Shown one piece after another: positions 17,222 through 26,155 of a DNA stretch of 64,000 nt (within the stretch, counting starts at the first letter, position 1; each line of letters begins with the position of its first letter). The position numbers and the translations under genes are program-made. Source of the stretch: Anabaena cylindrica PCC 7122. Its GTDB lineage: Bacteria > Cyanobacteriota > Cyanobacteriia > Cyanobacteriales > Nostocaceae. The stretch is from positions 4,330,001 through 4,394,000 of the forward strand of contig NC_019771.1 of the NCBI RefSeq assembly GCF_000317695.1, given 5' to 3'. The notes beneath the pieces were generated by a model. That model ran no database searches. It saw only the letters and a program-made list of their open reading frames with translations, and was not told the DNA's origin.

Positions 17222-19660
17222 TTAAAAATTACTCCTCAAAAACACGGTAAATATATTCTCATTTATTTTCAATTCATTACCAACCAGATCTCTGCCATAG
17301 TCATACTCATTATTTCTCCAGGATAGGTTGAGTGTAGGACTATTCTGATTTGTACCAAGTCTCAATCGCGCTCCAGCACCATAGACAGAACGAGCAGCAT
17401 TTTCATTTACAGGATTATAATATGCAGATAATGAAAAATTACTGCTAAATTGAATACCAACGCTTGTTACCAAAGTATTCTTCAGTGAATCGGGCAAAAC
17501 ATCCCCAAAATAGTTAGTTAAACCAAACCAAACATTACCTAAATTCACTCTAGCTCTGACTGTAATTGAATTTACAAAGTCATTGGGACGAGTTTCTCTA
17601 TCAAAAGCATAATTAACTCCAGTGGATAGCACTAAATTACTATTCCGACTGAACGGTATACGTTTACCAACACTACTTGTTACTTGACTGTAGTAATCAA
17701 CATCTGGATTAATATAACCAATCACACCTCCAGAAAAATTCCATCCATTTGCAGTATTTTTAGTAAAATCCACTCCACCATAAGCCTTAATTTCGTCTTC
17801 TGCACCTATTACACCTGTATAATATCTCAACGCTTCCTGTGACCCTGTGATATTTCCTGTGAAACTCAGATGTGGAGCATATTTTGTTTCTTCTCTATAT
17901 CTGTTAGATGTGACATTATTAACTTCTTGATTGAGAACTGTGACATAAACTTGAGTATGGAAATCTTGTAAATCAAGTGTAGAAAAAACTTGATTGTTAA
18001 TATTAGAAACAAAACTTGCATTAGAACCATATCCCCCTTCTCCACCACCAGAAGCTAAAACTGTCTGAGTTCCAGTTTGTTCAAAACGAGTAGAAATATC
18101 AGACCTGCGTTTGATAATAGGTGATGCACCTAGCCAAATACCATTGAAGGTAGCAGCAGGTACTTGACTCAAATTTTCTGCTTTTGGCGGTACACTCTGC
18201 GCTCTAGCCATTCCTCCGTGATAAGCAGTCAAACTATTAGCAGGAATCCTGACATTATTAGCAGCTAAAAACAAATTGTTATTGACATTGGAGTTGACTC
18301 GATTTTCTGAACCGTCAATATCAGGAACAATATCAGGCAACAAACTATATCCCAGTTGCAAAGCCGTATTCAATAACGTATTATCATCATTTAAAATGAA
18401 GCTAAAACCTCTTACTGTCCGACCCATTACAGCTTCACGGTCATTAACTTTAACAATCTGTCTAACTCTAGAATAAATTGCTACAGGTGTATTATCTATT
18501 TCTTCTTTTCTAGTGATAGAAAGCTGATTTCCAGTGCTATTACCAATCAATGAACCTGTATTTGGTAAAAATAAATCTATGCCAATTTCTTGACCATTAG
18601 CACCAGATTGAAACCCCGGTTGGCGAATAGCCGCTAGTGTTTCTGCTTTAACGATATCACCTACTTTTGAAGTTTGAAAAATTCTCCTGGGTGTCAGGCT
18701 TTCAGGGTTGATATCAGCAGATTTTAATCCAGGAATATATGTGCATATTTGATTTGGATTACCACCAGGTAATATGCATGAACCTATCATACTGAATTGA
18801 AGATGTGTACCCAATACTGTCTGAGGTTCTCGGAAATTAACAGTAACTTCTCTGGTTTTTCTTACCGTTTGCAGTTGTAAATATTCTCCTATTTGGTCTA
18901 CGGTCAAAATATTATTTTTTGTTACATTTTCTCGTATTTGTCCATTAAGTTTAACAAGTCCATTGACATCAAAAGTAGTATTTTGATTATTACCAAAGCT
19001 AGAACCTAGATTTAGTTGGCTATCAGTTAAATGATTAATCAATTCCCCATTTAGTGGAATAGTAGTTGTCCGGGGATGAATTTTTTTCTCATTTGCAACT
19101 CTGGGGTAAATAATATATTCTTGTTCAGTTTGAGGTATTTTTTCTGGTGGTAATGTTTGTTCAAGATCCAATTCATCAACCTTAGGTTGCGGATCTATTG
19201 GAGGGTCTAGTGGATCTAATTGTTTGTTTCTAGATTCTGCTTGACTAATCTTATTAGCAGTACAAGACTGAATTTGATAATTAGTTTTTGCTAAATCTGT
19301 GACTGAAGTAAATTCTGTTTGTCTAACATTGCTGGAAAAACAAGACGGAAATAAGGAATTAGTTTTTACTAAATCTGTTACTTGTATTTGTTGAACAAAA
19401 TTAGATACAGAAGCTTGTAATTGCTGCTCTGAAGCTGACAAAATTATCAAAGGTTCTAGATTAGCAATTAATACAAAATCATCTTCAGAGGGTGCAGATA
19501 ATTCTAATTTGCTATTATTATTGAGGTTCTCCAGTTCCAACGTGTTTGCAGATACAGATATCTCAGCATTCGCTGTTTTAGCAAAGAATATTGTTGCTGA
19601 ACTAAATAATAATACAAGCGCCAGCTTTAAGTTTTTGTGCTGCGAAATCATCATATACAT
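17222..19660 (-). CDS. Large secreted, probable outer-membrane beta-barrel protein
   Basis: An 812-aa protein with an N-terminal signal peptide (LKLALVLLFSSATIFF, then an AxA cleavage motif near ANAE). A Pro/Asn-rich middle region and a C-terminal ~250-residue segment of alternating hydrophobic strands follow. It ends in Phe, as outer-membrane barrels do. I do not recognise a named family. A pair of perfect Pho-box octamers lies 300 bp upstream, and the next genes are PhoX-like phosphatases. I infer a phosphate-starvation outer-membrane role, perhaps as a channel or anchor; this is a hypothesis only. An alternative start 2-3 codons downstream is possible. Confidence 0.75.
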   Translation of the reverse strand: MYMMISQHKNLKLALVLLFSSATIFFAKTANAEISVSANTLELENLNNNSKLELSAPSEDDFVLIANLEPLIILSASEQQLQASVSNFVQQIQVTDLVKTNSLFPSCFSSNVRQTEFTSVTDLAKTNYQIQSCTANKISQAESRNKQLDPLDPPIDPQPKVDELDLEQTLPPEKIPQTEQEYIIYPRVANEKKIHPRTTTIPLNGELINHLTDSQLNLGSSFGNNQNTTFDVNGLVKLNGQIRENVTKNNILTVDQIGEYLQLQTVRKTREVTVNFREPQTVLGTHLQFSMIGSCILPGGNPNQICTYIPGLKSADINPESLTPRRIFQTSKVGDIVKAETLAAIRQPGFQSGANGQEIGIDLFLPNTGSLIGNSTGNQLSITRKEEIDNTPVAIYSRVRQIVKVNDREAVMGRTVRGFSFILNDDNTLLNTALQLGYSLLPDIVPDIDGSENRVNSNVNNNLFLAANNVRIPANSLTAYHGGMARAQSVPPKAENLSQVPAATFNGIWLGASPIIKRRSDISTRFEQTGTQTVLASGGGEGGYGSNASFVSNINNQVFSTLDLQDFHTQVYVTVLNQEVNNVTSNRYREETKYAPHLSFTGNITGSQEALRYYTGVIGAEDEIKAYGGVDFTKNTANGWNFSGGVIGYINPDVDYYSQVTSSVGKRIPFSRNSNLVLSTGVNYAFDRETRPNDFVNSITVRARVNLGNVWFGLTNYFGDVLPDSLKNTLVTSVGIQFSSNFSLSAYYNPVNENAARSVYGAGARLRLGTNQNSPTLNLSWRNNEYDYGRDLVGNELKINENIFTVFLRSNF

Positions 19661-19959
19661 TTATGCCAGACTTGTAATAAACACTTGCAATATTAATTAG
19701 AATTTTTGTGTAATTTAGCCGAACCAATGCATTAATTTTTCATTGAATTATATCTATCTTGGTTCCAATTTTGAAACTTTAAAAATTTGCTGTCTACACG
19801 TATAAATCTGTGGTGTGAAAAAAATATTCTACTTCTAATTCCGTGCTAAAAAATTACCATATTGCAATTCTAAGTCTTGCTGTACATTGATTTGACTAAA
19901 AAAAAGTGATAATTCTTTAATTATTAAAACTTAAAAAAGTTATATTTAAACATATTTAA

Positions 19960-19978
19960 GGTTAAGTCAAGATTAAAT
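19960..19978 (-). promoter_or_regulatory. Candidate Pho box (SphR/PhoB site)
   Basis: On the minus strand TTTAATCT-TGA-CTTAACCT gives two octamers that both fit the cyanobacterial consensus YTTAAYYW with the expected 3-bp spacer (11-bp period). It lies 300 bp upstream of the 812-aa gene. The surrounding ~95 bp resembles the sequence upstream of the small secreted protein gene at 22066. Confidence 0.65.
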
Positions 19979-20260
19979 TATGTATGCGGCAATTAAGTCT
20001 TAAAATAGAGTTATATGACTTAAAGCTCATTGCTTAAGCAAAATGTCAAAAACATAGTTCTAAATATTTTATAGTCTCGAAAATAAGACCTTCATAACTT
20101 CCTGATTATCGGTCTAAAAGACACCAGGTATTTCCTTAGTAAATTGTTCAATTTATATGTGTAGAATCTGGGAAAGTTACAATTGTTGTACCTTCCCAAG
20201 ATTAAACTTAAATTTGTATTTGCGTTTTTTTAAACAAACCCATTTGGGGTTCTCCTAATC

Positions 20261-21694
20261 CTATCGACCACGATTCCAGGGACCCCAAATAGCAAGTGTT
20301 ATACCAGGAGATTGAATATTTACAAACATTGTTCTACCGTTAGGTGAGAAGCAAGCACCAGCAAATTCACCGTTAGTGATATTGTTAAACGCAAACTGAT
20401 ATACTTCACCCTTTCCGTTAACGCCAACAATATATTGCACTCCACTACCATCTTCGCAAAGGAAGAGGTCACCCCAGGGAGCAACGGTAATATTGTCTGG
20501 ATCATCTAGAAATTGACCAGTAGGAGATGCTTCGACAACAAGGGTTAATTCTTCTTTAGCAGGGTTATAAGACCAAACTTGACCATTACCCCTAGCATCG
20601 CTGGCAGCAGAAATTGGAGGGCCAGCCTGAGAAGCAATGAAGTAGACTAGTCCATTACCATACCAAGCTCCCTCTCCTCGGAAGAAAATGGCTGCTCCCA
20701 AGTCTTGTGCTTGATGACGAACACCAGTCCGGGTGGTTGCATTTTCTGAGTCTGGGTCAGGATTAGGAATTTGCACCCACTCTACTTGTAGTGTTTCGCC
20801 AACCTTAATACGTCCAAGTTGACCACCTTGATTAGGGTTATTGGTAGTATTCAAGGTAAAGTTGTTTGCACCTATAACTTTCAAAGCGTAAAGAGTACCA
20901 CCTTGAGCTAAATCACCGGGTTTAGTGGGTTTGGCATTAGGTACAAAACGATAGAAACAACTATCACCACGGTCTTCAGTTTCATAGACATAACCAGTTT
21001 TGGGTTCTACAGCCACAGCTTCATGGCTGAAACGTCCCATGCTTTTTAAGGGGACTGGGGTGACTAAACCGCTATTGGGGTCAACGACAACTTCAAAGTT
21101 GTAACCATGTCTGATAGTTTCAGAACCAGAAACAGTATTGTTGGTGGTTGTGGAGAAGGTTTCCTCACAACTAATCCATGTGCGCCAGGGTGTAGGACCA
21201 CCTGCACAGTTAGTCCTAGTTCCAGCTAGGGAGTTAAAGTGCTTAATCAGTTGGCGATTTGCTCCAACTACTAATGTACTCGTTCCACCCTGAGCGCCTG
21301 TAGAATATCTGAGGTCTCCACGAACTGGATCTGCGGCGGAAGTTCCCAACTCATGGTTGCGAACCAAAATAGTTGTATTGTTGGCTCCTGAATACGCAGC
21401 CATACCATCATGATTTGACGGTACTGTAAAGCCGTCGTCCATTGGCTCACCAGTAGTTGAGAATGCGGTGTAGTTAAACCCGCGAGGCAGTTTCAAAATA
21501 GGTCTGCCGCTTAAACTAGGAGGAAGTTCAGCAGTGTTTAAAGGCAGTTTTTCCTCAAGTAGTCCGTAGCCAGTACTTGTGGGCATTTCACCACGAGCTA
21601 CTTTTGCGTAGAAGGCTTCAAGTGGTGAAAGTAGTGTCACGGTAGCTGCACTTGTCCCAGCTAAGGTTAGAAATTTACGTCTTGAGACTTCCAC
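20261..21694 (-). CDS. PhoX/DUF839 family phosphatase, Tat-exported (short form)
   Basis: The start is chosen at the GTG at 21694 because GAGGAG lies 7 nt upstream; this gives 477 aa. The frame continues to an ATG at 21742 but without a ribosome site. The mature start bears a twin-arginine signal (VSRRKFLTLAG). The family motifs NCAGGPTPWRTWISCEE and GRFSHEAVAVEP are present, including the cysteine and acidic residues that bind the Fe/Ca cofactor in PhoX of Pseudomonas. PhoX enzymes are secreted alkaline phosphatases that release phosphate from organic esters. No clear Pho box was found directly upstream. Confidence 0.85.
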   Translation of the reverse strand: MEVSRRKFLTLAGTSAATVTLLSPLEAFYAKVARGEMPTSTGYGLLEEKLPLNTAELPPSLSGRPILKLPRGFNYTAFSTTGEPMDDGFTVPSNHDGMAAYSGANNTTILVRNHELGTSAADPVRGDLRYSTGAQGGTSTLVVGANRQLIKHFNSLAGTRTNCAGGPTPWRTWISCEETFSTTTNNTVSGSETIRHGYNFEVVVDPNSGLVTPVPLKSMGRFSHEAVAVEPKTGYVYETEDRGDSCFYRFVPNAKPTKPGDLAQGGTLYALKVIGANNFTLNTTNNPNQGGQLGRIKVGETLQVEWVQIPNPDPDSENATTRTGVRHQAQDLGAAIFFRGEGAWYGNGLVYFIASQAGPPISAASDARGNGQVWSYNPAKEELTLVVEASPTGQFLDDPDNITVAPWGDLFLCEDGSGVQYIVGVNGKGEVYQFAFNNITNGEFAGACFSPNGRTMFVNIQSPGITLAIWGPWNRGR

Positions 21695-22065
21695 TGTATT
21701 GCTCCTCTTCTTTTTTAAATAAATGCTCGGCAGCACGATCAAAGATTATTGAATCAACCTTAATGTTAGATAATGTTTAGTTTAACAATCGATTAGCAAA
21801 ATATTGATAATCAAATTCTATGTAGCGGCAATTTCTAATTATTTTCTAATTATTAGTGTAATTAATAAATTAGATTTTTAAAACCTTCCCTAAGTACTCA
21901 CAGTTTTAAATTATTTTAATGGATATTTATTGCCGCCGTAGTTTACTAGTTTAGCTGTAATTTATTCATATAAATTTATCTAATAAGCTAGAGACACGTG
22001 CTAATCATGTCTCTAACAGATCAACAAAACTCCCAATCAAGTAAATGATTCAGACGTTTGACAAA
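21695..22065. other. Intergenic region, no gene seen
   Basis: About 370 AT-rich bases between the short PhoX-like gene and the small secreted protein gene. A degenerate TTAA pattern near 21756-21786 is too weak to call a Pho box. No repeat or RNA gene was recognised. Confidence 0.4.
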
Positions 22066-22488
22066 CTAAAATCCTGTTTCAACAGAACCGATAGGGGTTT
22101 CGGTGAAGGTAGCAATAGAGTTAGCTTGGCTAGTTTCTAAAGCAGTGTCTGCACTACCTTTGAGAGTGATATTGTTATAAGCTTCGGTTTCAGAAATCTG
22201 CTCGTCTGAGTAGGAGTAATATCCGTTGTCGCTAATTAATTCGATTACGCCAGCACTTCCCAAGGCAGCCGCTGAGACAACACCAAAGTTACCAGTGGCT
22301 GTAGCAGCTGCATCATTTTTACCAACTGCTCCAGCAGCAGCCATTTCAGTTACTAAACCATTAGCGTCGAGTGTAGCTGCTACCGCTCCAGCAGCACCAC
22401 CTTCACCAGCAGAAGCTACAGAACTAAAGCCAAATACACTAGCGGAAACTGTAACTAATGTGATCGCTACTTTCTTGTTCAATTTCAT
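22066..22488 (-). CDS. Small secreted Ala/Gly-rich protein
   Basis: A 140-aa protein starting MKLNKKVAITLVTVSAS, a good Sec signal peptide with cleavage after ASA near residue 27. The mature part is ~110 residues, rich in Ala, Gly, Thr and Asn, with no cysteine and no known motif. I do not recognise a family. It lies between two PhoX-like phosphatase genes on the same strand, with a Pho-box-like repeat ~190 bp upstream. Phosphate-regulated secretion is inferred from this. Confidence 0.7.
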   Translation of the reverse strand: MKLNKKVAITLVTVSASVFGFSSVASAGEGGAAGAVAATLDANGLVTEMAAAGAVGKNDAAATATGNFGVVSAAALGSAGVIELISDNGYYSYSDEQISETEAYNNITLKGSADTALETSQANSIATFTETPIGSVETGF

Positions 22489-22676
22489 CGGCTTCTATTC
22501 CTTTTATTGAAAGTTTAATGTATTTGCAATCTACGCATCTTACATCTGTGCTGTGGAAAATTTCACTATTTAAATTACTGTTAAAGCAAGCGATTTTATC
22601 AACACAAACTGTTGAATTTAAGGTGTGATTACTGTTCAGCATCTAAGGTGAAAAACATTATATTTCAGCACAATCC

Positions 22677-22695
22677 AAGTTAAGTTTTGATTAAC
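22677..22695 (-). promoter_or_regulatory. Candidate Pho box (SphR/PhoB site)
   Basis: On the minus strand GTTAATCA-AAA-CTTAACTT has the 11-bp period of cyanobacterial Pho boxes. The second octamer matches YTTAAYYW exactly; the first differs at its first base. It is ~190 bp upstream of the small secreted protein gene and lies in a segment similar to that around 19960. Confidence 0.55.
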
Positions 22696-23296
22696 CTTTG
22701 CAGTGCGTAGATCTTACAACAGAGTTATATTACTTAAAAGTAATTGTTTAGTCAAGCCGTAAAAAATATTTTAATTAATTATTGATAGCGATAAAATAGC
22801 CGAATGAAACTTTATTTATTTTTTCAAAACATTAGATTAACTCAAGGCTAAGAAAAGATAAAGCTTGAGTTTTTATTTTCATAATATTCCTATTTTCAAT
22901 GCAGCAAATTTCACGAATCAATAAATTAGGGTGTATTTATATAAATGCACCCTAATCAAGTAACTTATTTTACGGTGATTTTTGGGTAAATGAACCACGT
23001 TTTTATATCTCACGCAAAGGCGCAAAGGCGCAAAGAAAGAAATAGAAAAATTAGTGTGTGGTACAAATACATGAAAACCGCTGTAAGCTCTATTCTTTAA
23101 TTGAGTCTCAATTACTAAGAGAACTCCACACAAAAGATGATCCAATTTCACCAACTCAAAGCGACTTTTCTTCCCCCTGCTCCCTGCCCCCTGCCCCCCT
23201 GCCCCCCTGCCGTCACAATGACGGGATATTTTTTTAGTTGGAAGTCTCTAATTAGTCAATTCAAACATCTAGGTTAAGCTGGTAATAGGTAATTCA
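22696..23296. other. Intergenic region with short repeats
   Basis: No gene is seen. The first ~75 bp continue the block shared with 19979-20060. Around 23012-23037 there is a tandem CGCAAAGG run, and around 23178-23215 a C-rich CCCCCTG run. Both are common intergenic repeats of filamentous cyanobacteria. Confidence 0.6.
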
Positions 23297-23581
23297 TATA
23301 GCGTTTCCCACTAAGCGTGATATACAAAATTACCCCTCCCCAACCCTCCCCTTGCTAAGGGCTACGGTGTACACACAATCTTAGCCAGAGTAAGTTTCGC
23401 GCCATGAAAACAGGATTTAACCGGAAATCCAGTTCCCCTCCACGAAACAGCGGGGAGGGGCTAGGGGTGGGGTTTTATGGCGACCAAAGAGCATTTCCTT
23501 GTGTGTACACCGTAGCTTACTAAGGGGAGGGTGCGCGATAGGGCGGGTGGGGTGTATTTCATGAGCTTGGGAATTGCTATA
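23297..23581. repeat. Dispersed ~120-bp palindromic element, copy 2 (interrupted)
   Basis: Same family as 10319-10438 and 26770-26880, starting TATAGCGTTTCCCACTAAGC and ending near GCTTGGGAATTGCTATA. It is split by a 156-bp insertion at 23361-23516. Confidence 0.85.
23361..23516. mobile_element. 156-bp MITE nested in a dispersed repeat
   Basis: Ends are perfect 18-bp inverted repeats (GCTACGGTGTACACACAA and its complement). The host sequence directly outside is TTGCTAAGG on the left and TTACTAAGG on the right, a 9-bp target-site-like duplication with one mismatch. There is no coding capacity. An intact copy of the host element at 10319 lacks this insert. Confidence 0.85.
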
Positions 23582-23658
23582 ATACAATTCCTATTTTTAT
23601 CCTGTTCATCCTTTAATTTCTAATTCCGAGAAAGCGGTACTAGATATTCCATCAAGAA

Positions 23659-25860
23659 TTAAGTACCAATAATGCCACCGTCATTTTTTGTAATTACCAC
23701 TGTCGCAGAACGGGGACGACCTTGTGGACCATAACCTTGGCTATGCGGCCAATTGCTATGGGTTGTAGGATTAGCAACAGTTCCGCTATCACCTGGGTGC
23801 TGAATGTTAATAAACATGGTTCTGTGATCAGGTGTAGTGGTCACACCAGTCACTTCACAATCTGTAGGCGCAGTTAAAAATCGTTTAATCTCTCTTGGGT
23901 TATTAGGGTTGGCACAAACCATCGAGTTACCGCCGATATTGGCATAATTCCCTGTACCATCACCTGCCTGATCAGTTTGAATCCACAGACGACCGTAGGA
24001 GTCGAACCAAAGACCATCTGGTGAGCCAAAGTCGTCACCATTGATATTGCCTTGACGAATTGGATCAGGGTCTTTTTTGTCGCCTGCCAAAACGTAAATA
24101 TCCCAATTGAAAGTTGTAGCGGTAACACTGCGTCCAGATTCGCGCCAACGGATAACATGACCGTAAGGGTTATTAGGACGTGGGTTAGCAGCATCAACAG
24201 GAGGACGTGCCGCACCTCCTGGGGTTGTGCCGTCTGGGCTGTTCACGGAGACAGGTTGTGTTCCGCGACGAGAGTTGTTGGTCAATGTGCAGTAAATTTC
24301 AACTTCATTGAATCCACGAATGCGAGGGCGGACACCAACCCACTCTGGGCGATCCATCATTGTCGCGCCAACTCTATCCGCAGCCTGTCTAGTTTTAACC
24401 AATACTTCAGCTTGGCTGTCAAATCCATTTGCTGGTGTCAAACCACCTTGACCCCATACCAAAGGTAACCATTGACCGGTACCGTTGTCATTGAACTTAG
24501 CAACGTAAAGAGTACCGTGGTCAAGTAAATCCCGGTTAGCAGCCCGAACATTGGGATTGTATGGTCTAGAGCAAACGAACTTGTAGATATACTCATTAAC
24601 GTTGTCGTCACCCATGTAGAAAGCCAAAATATTGTTGCTATCAACAACATATTGGGCGCTCTCGTGTCTGAAACGACCCATAGATGTGCGCTTAACTGGT
24701 TTGCTCTCAGGATCGTAAGGATCAATTTCGACCATCCAACCGAACAAATGAGGTTCCAGGGGATTGTTGTATGCGTCAAAACGTGGATCAACCACAGGCC
24801 AACGATAACTAGAAGCTGAAGGAATACCATGCCGTCTTTGTCCGTTGAGAATATCAGCCTTTTTACTAGTTAGACCAACAGTTGCTAGAGCATCGTTATT
24901 TACATCGGCAGATTGTCCAGAAGCAAATGTCTGGTTAGCAAAATAGCCTTGGAAATTCTCTTCCGCAGTCAGGTAAGTACCCCAGGGAGTTACACCGTTA
25001 GCGCAGTTATTGATAGTACCATAAGCGGTGTAGCCATCGTTGATGCCGATTTCAAAAGATCCATTAGGTTGAATGGAAAATTTCTTCGATTTCATCAAGG
25101 CATCACCCGCAGCAGGCCCAGAAACTCGCATTTCTGTGTTACCTGTAATGCGGCGACCATAACGGGAATTGCGGTTAACACTCCAGCTATTGCCAAATCT
25201 GTCTTTAGATATTTCTTGAACAGATACACCATGGGCTGCTTGAGACTTTCTTGCTTTCTCAATAGTCATGGTCTCGTTACTTGTATTACCATCGACATGA
25301 AGGAATTGCTCTTGGGTATATTCGTGGTTAACGCACAGTAGCCCACTATTATTGTATGCTTTACCTTCAACAGCTACTGGTAAACCTGCTGTCCGGTTGA
25401 GAAAGCTTCGCCCTGGCAAGGGGAAGAAGTGCATCCCATCCTGGTTTTCCCCAACTTGCTTTTCTTGTGCCGCAGCATCTTGGGAAGCATCGGGTAGCCA
25501 GTTTGGCGCACCAGGCATGATTGGATCACCCCAAGCAGATAATACTCTGGCGGTGTAACCTTTAGGAACAGTAACAAGATCCTTTTCTAATAGTCCTGTT
25601 ACCGGGTTGCGGAGATTTGGCTCGATGCTCTCAAAGCCAATTCCAGCGAAGCCAATTCCAGCTGGAATTGGTGCTGCTTCTACGGTTTGGAAAAAACCAC
25701 CAAGGGTCATATCACCTAGCACGGTCATTACTGAAGCACCTACAGCCGTTGTGATAAATCGTCTGCGTTTTATGCTGACACGATCAATTACGTCCAGGAT
25801 TGACTCGTTACCGGATGGGTTGATGGTTGTATCGTTCTTAGGATGAAATTGACCTTTCAT
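23659..25860 (-). CDS. PhoX/DUF839 family phosphatase, Tat-exported (long form)
   Basis: A 733-aa protein with a twin-arginine signal (SIKRRRFITTAVGASVMTV) starting near residue 30. Family motifs include NCANGVTPWGTYLTAEENF, GRFRHESAQYVVD and FGSPDGLWFDSYGRLWIQTD, near the C-terminus MFINIQHPGDSGT. This matches the large PhoX group, calcium/iron-dependent phosphatases exported folded to the periplasm or beyond. Two tandem Pho-box pairs lie ~245-295 bp upstream, supporting phosphate-starvation control. It differs from the 477-aa paralogue mainly by inserted segments in the propeller. Confidence 0.9.
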   Translation of the reverse strand: MKGQFHPKNDTTINPSGNESILDVIDRVSIKRRRFITTAVGASVMTVLGDMTLGGFFQTVEAAPIPAGIGFAGIGFESIEPNLRNPVTGLLEKDLVTVPKGYTARVLSAWGDPIMPGAPNWLPDASQDAAAQEKQVGENQDGMHFFPLPGRSFLNRTAGLPVAVEGKAYNNSGLLCVNHEYTQEQFLHVDGNTSNETMTIEKARKSQAAHGVSVQEISKDRFGNSWSVNRNSRYGRRITGNTEMRVSGPAAGDALMKSKKFSIQPNGSFEIGINDGYTAYGTINNCANGVTPWGTYLTAEENFQGYFANQTFASGQSADVNNDALATVGLTSKKADILNGQRRHGIPSASSYRWPVVDPRFDAYNNPLEPHLFGWMVEIDPYDPESKPVKRTSMGRFRHESAQYVVDSNNILAFYMGDDNVNEYIYKFVCSRPYNPNVRAANRDLLDHGTLYVAKFNDNGTGQWLPLVWGQGGLTPANGFDSQAEVLVKTRQAADRVGATMMDRPEWVGVRPRIRGFNEVEIYCTLTNNSRRGTQPVSVNSPDGTTPGGAARPPVDAANPRPNNPYGHVIRWRESGRSVTATTFNWDIYVLAGDKKDPDPIRQGNINGDDFGSPDGLWFDSYGRLWIQTDQAGDGTGNYANIGGNSMVCANPNNPREIKRFLTAPTDCEVTGVTTTPDHRTMFINIQHPGDSGTVANPTTHSNWPHSQGYGPQGRPRSATVVITKNDGGIIGT

Positions 25861-26102
25861 TCTCGATTCTCTACTTTAAAGTTTACAAGGTTGCGATCGC
25901 AATCCAAATCGAAGCGTGAGAAAATAAGGGGATAAAAGGTGCGTATTTATAAGACTTTCAGCCATTTTTTTGCTCACGAATGATTGAGGATTGCTATATT
26001 TAGTTAATTTCTCACTAGCAAGATCAGTCTAGTAAAGAAAAACTCTACAGATTTACAGAAATTTTGCTGATATTTTCTTGACTTTTAACAGCCACGAACC
26101 TT

Positions 26103-26155
26103 TAGTTAATAACAGGTTAAAATTGATAGTGAGCCTTGGTTAATAACAGGTTAAA
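26103..26155 (-). promoter_or_regulatory. Duplicated Pho boxes upstream of long phoX-like gene
   Basis: Two near-identical 24-bp units, 34 bp apart, each reading on the minus strand TTTAACCT-GTT-ATTAACCA or ATTAACTA. The first octamer of each fits YTTAAYYW exactly; the second differs only at the first base. Both pairs have the 11-bp period expected of SphR binding. The 34-bp shift (about three helical turns) puts both pairs on nearly the same face of the DNA. Confidence 0.75.

Noticed and set aside
21756..21786. A possible Pho box upstream of the short PhoX-like gene
   Set aside because: Only one octamer is near consensus and the repeats at 11-bp period do not match YTTAAYYW.
23874..25580. 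Several 100-140-aa reading frames on both strands inside the long PhoX-like gene
   Set aside because: They are shadows of a strongly supported coding frame and show no family resemblance or ribosome binding sites.
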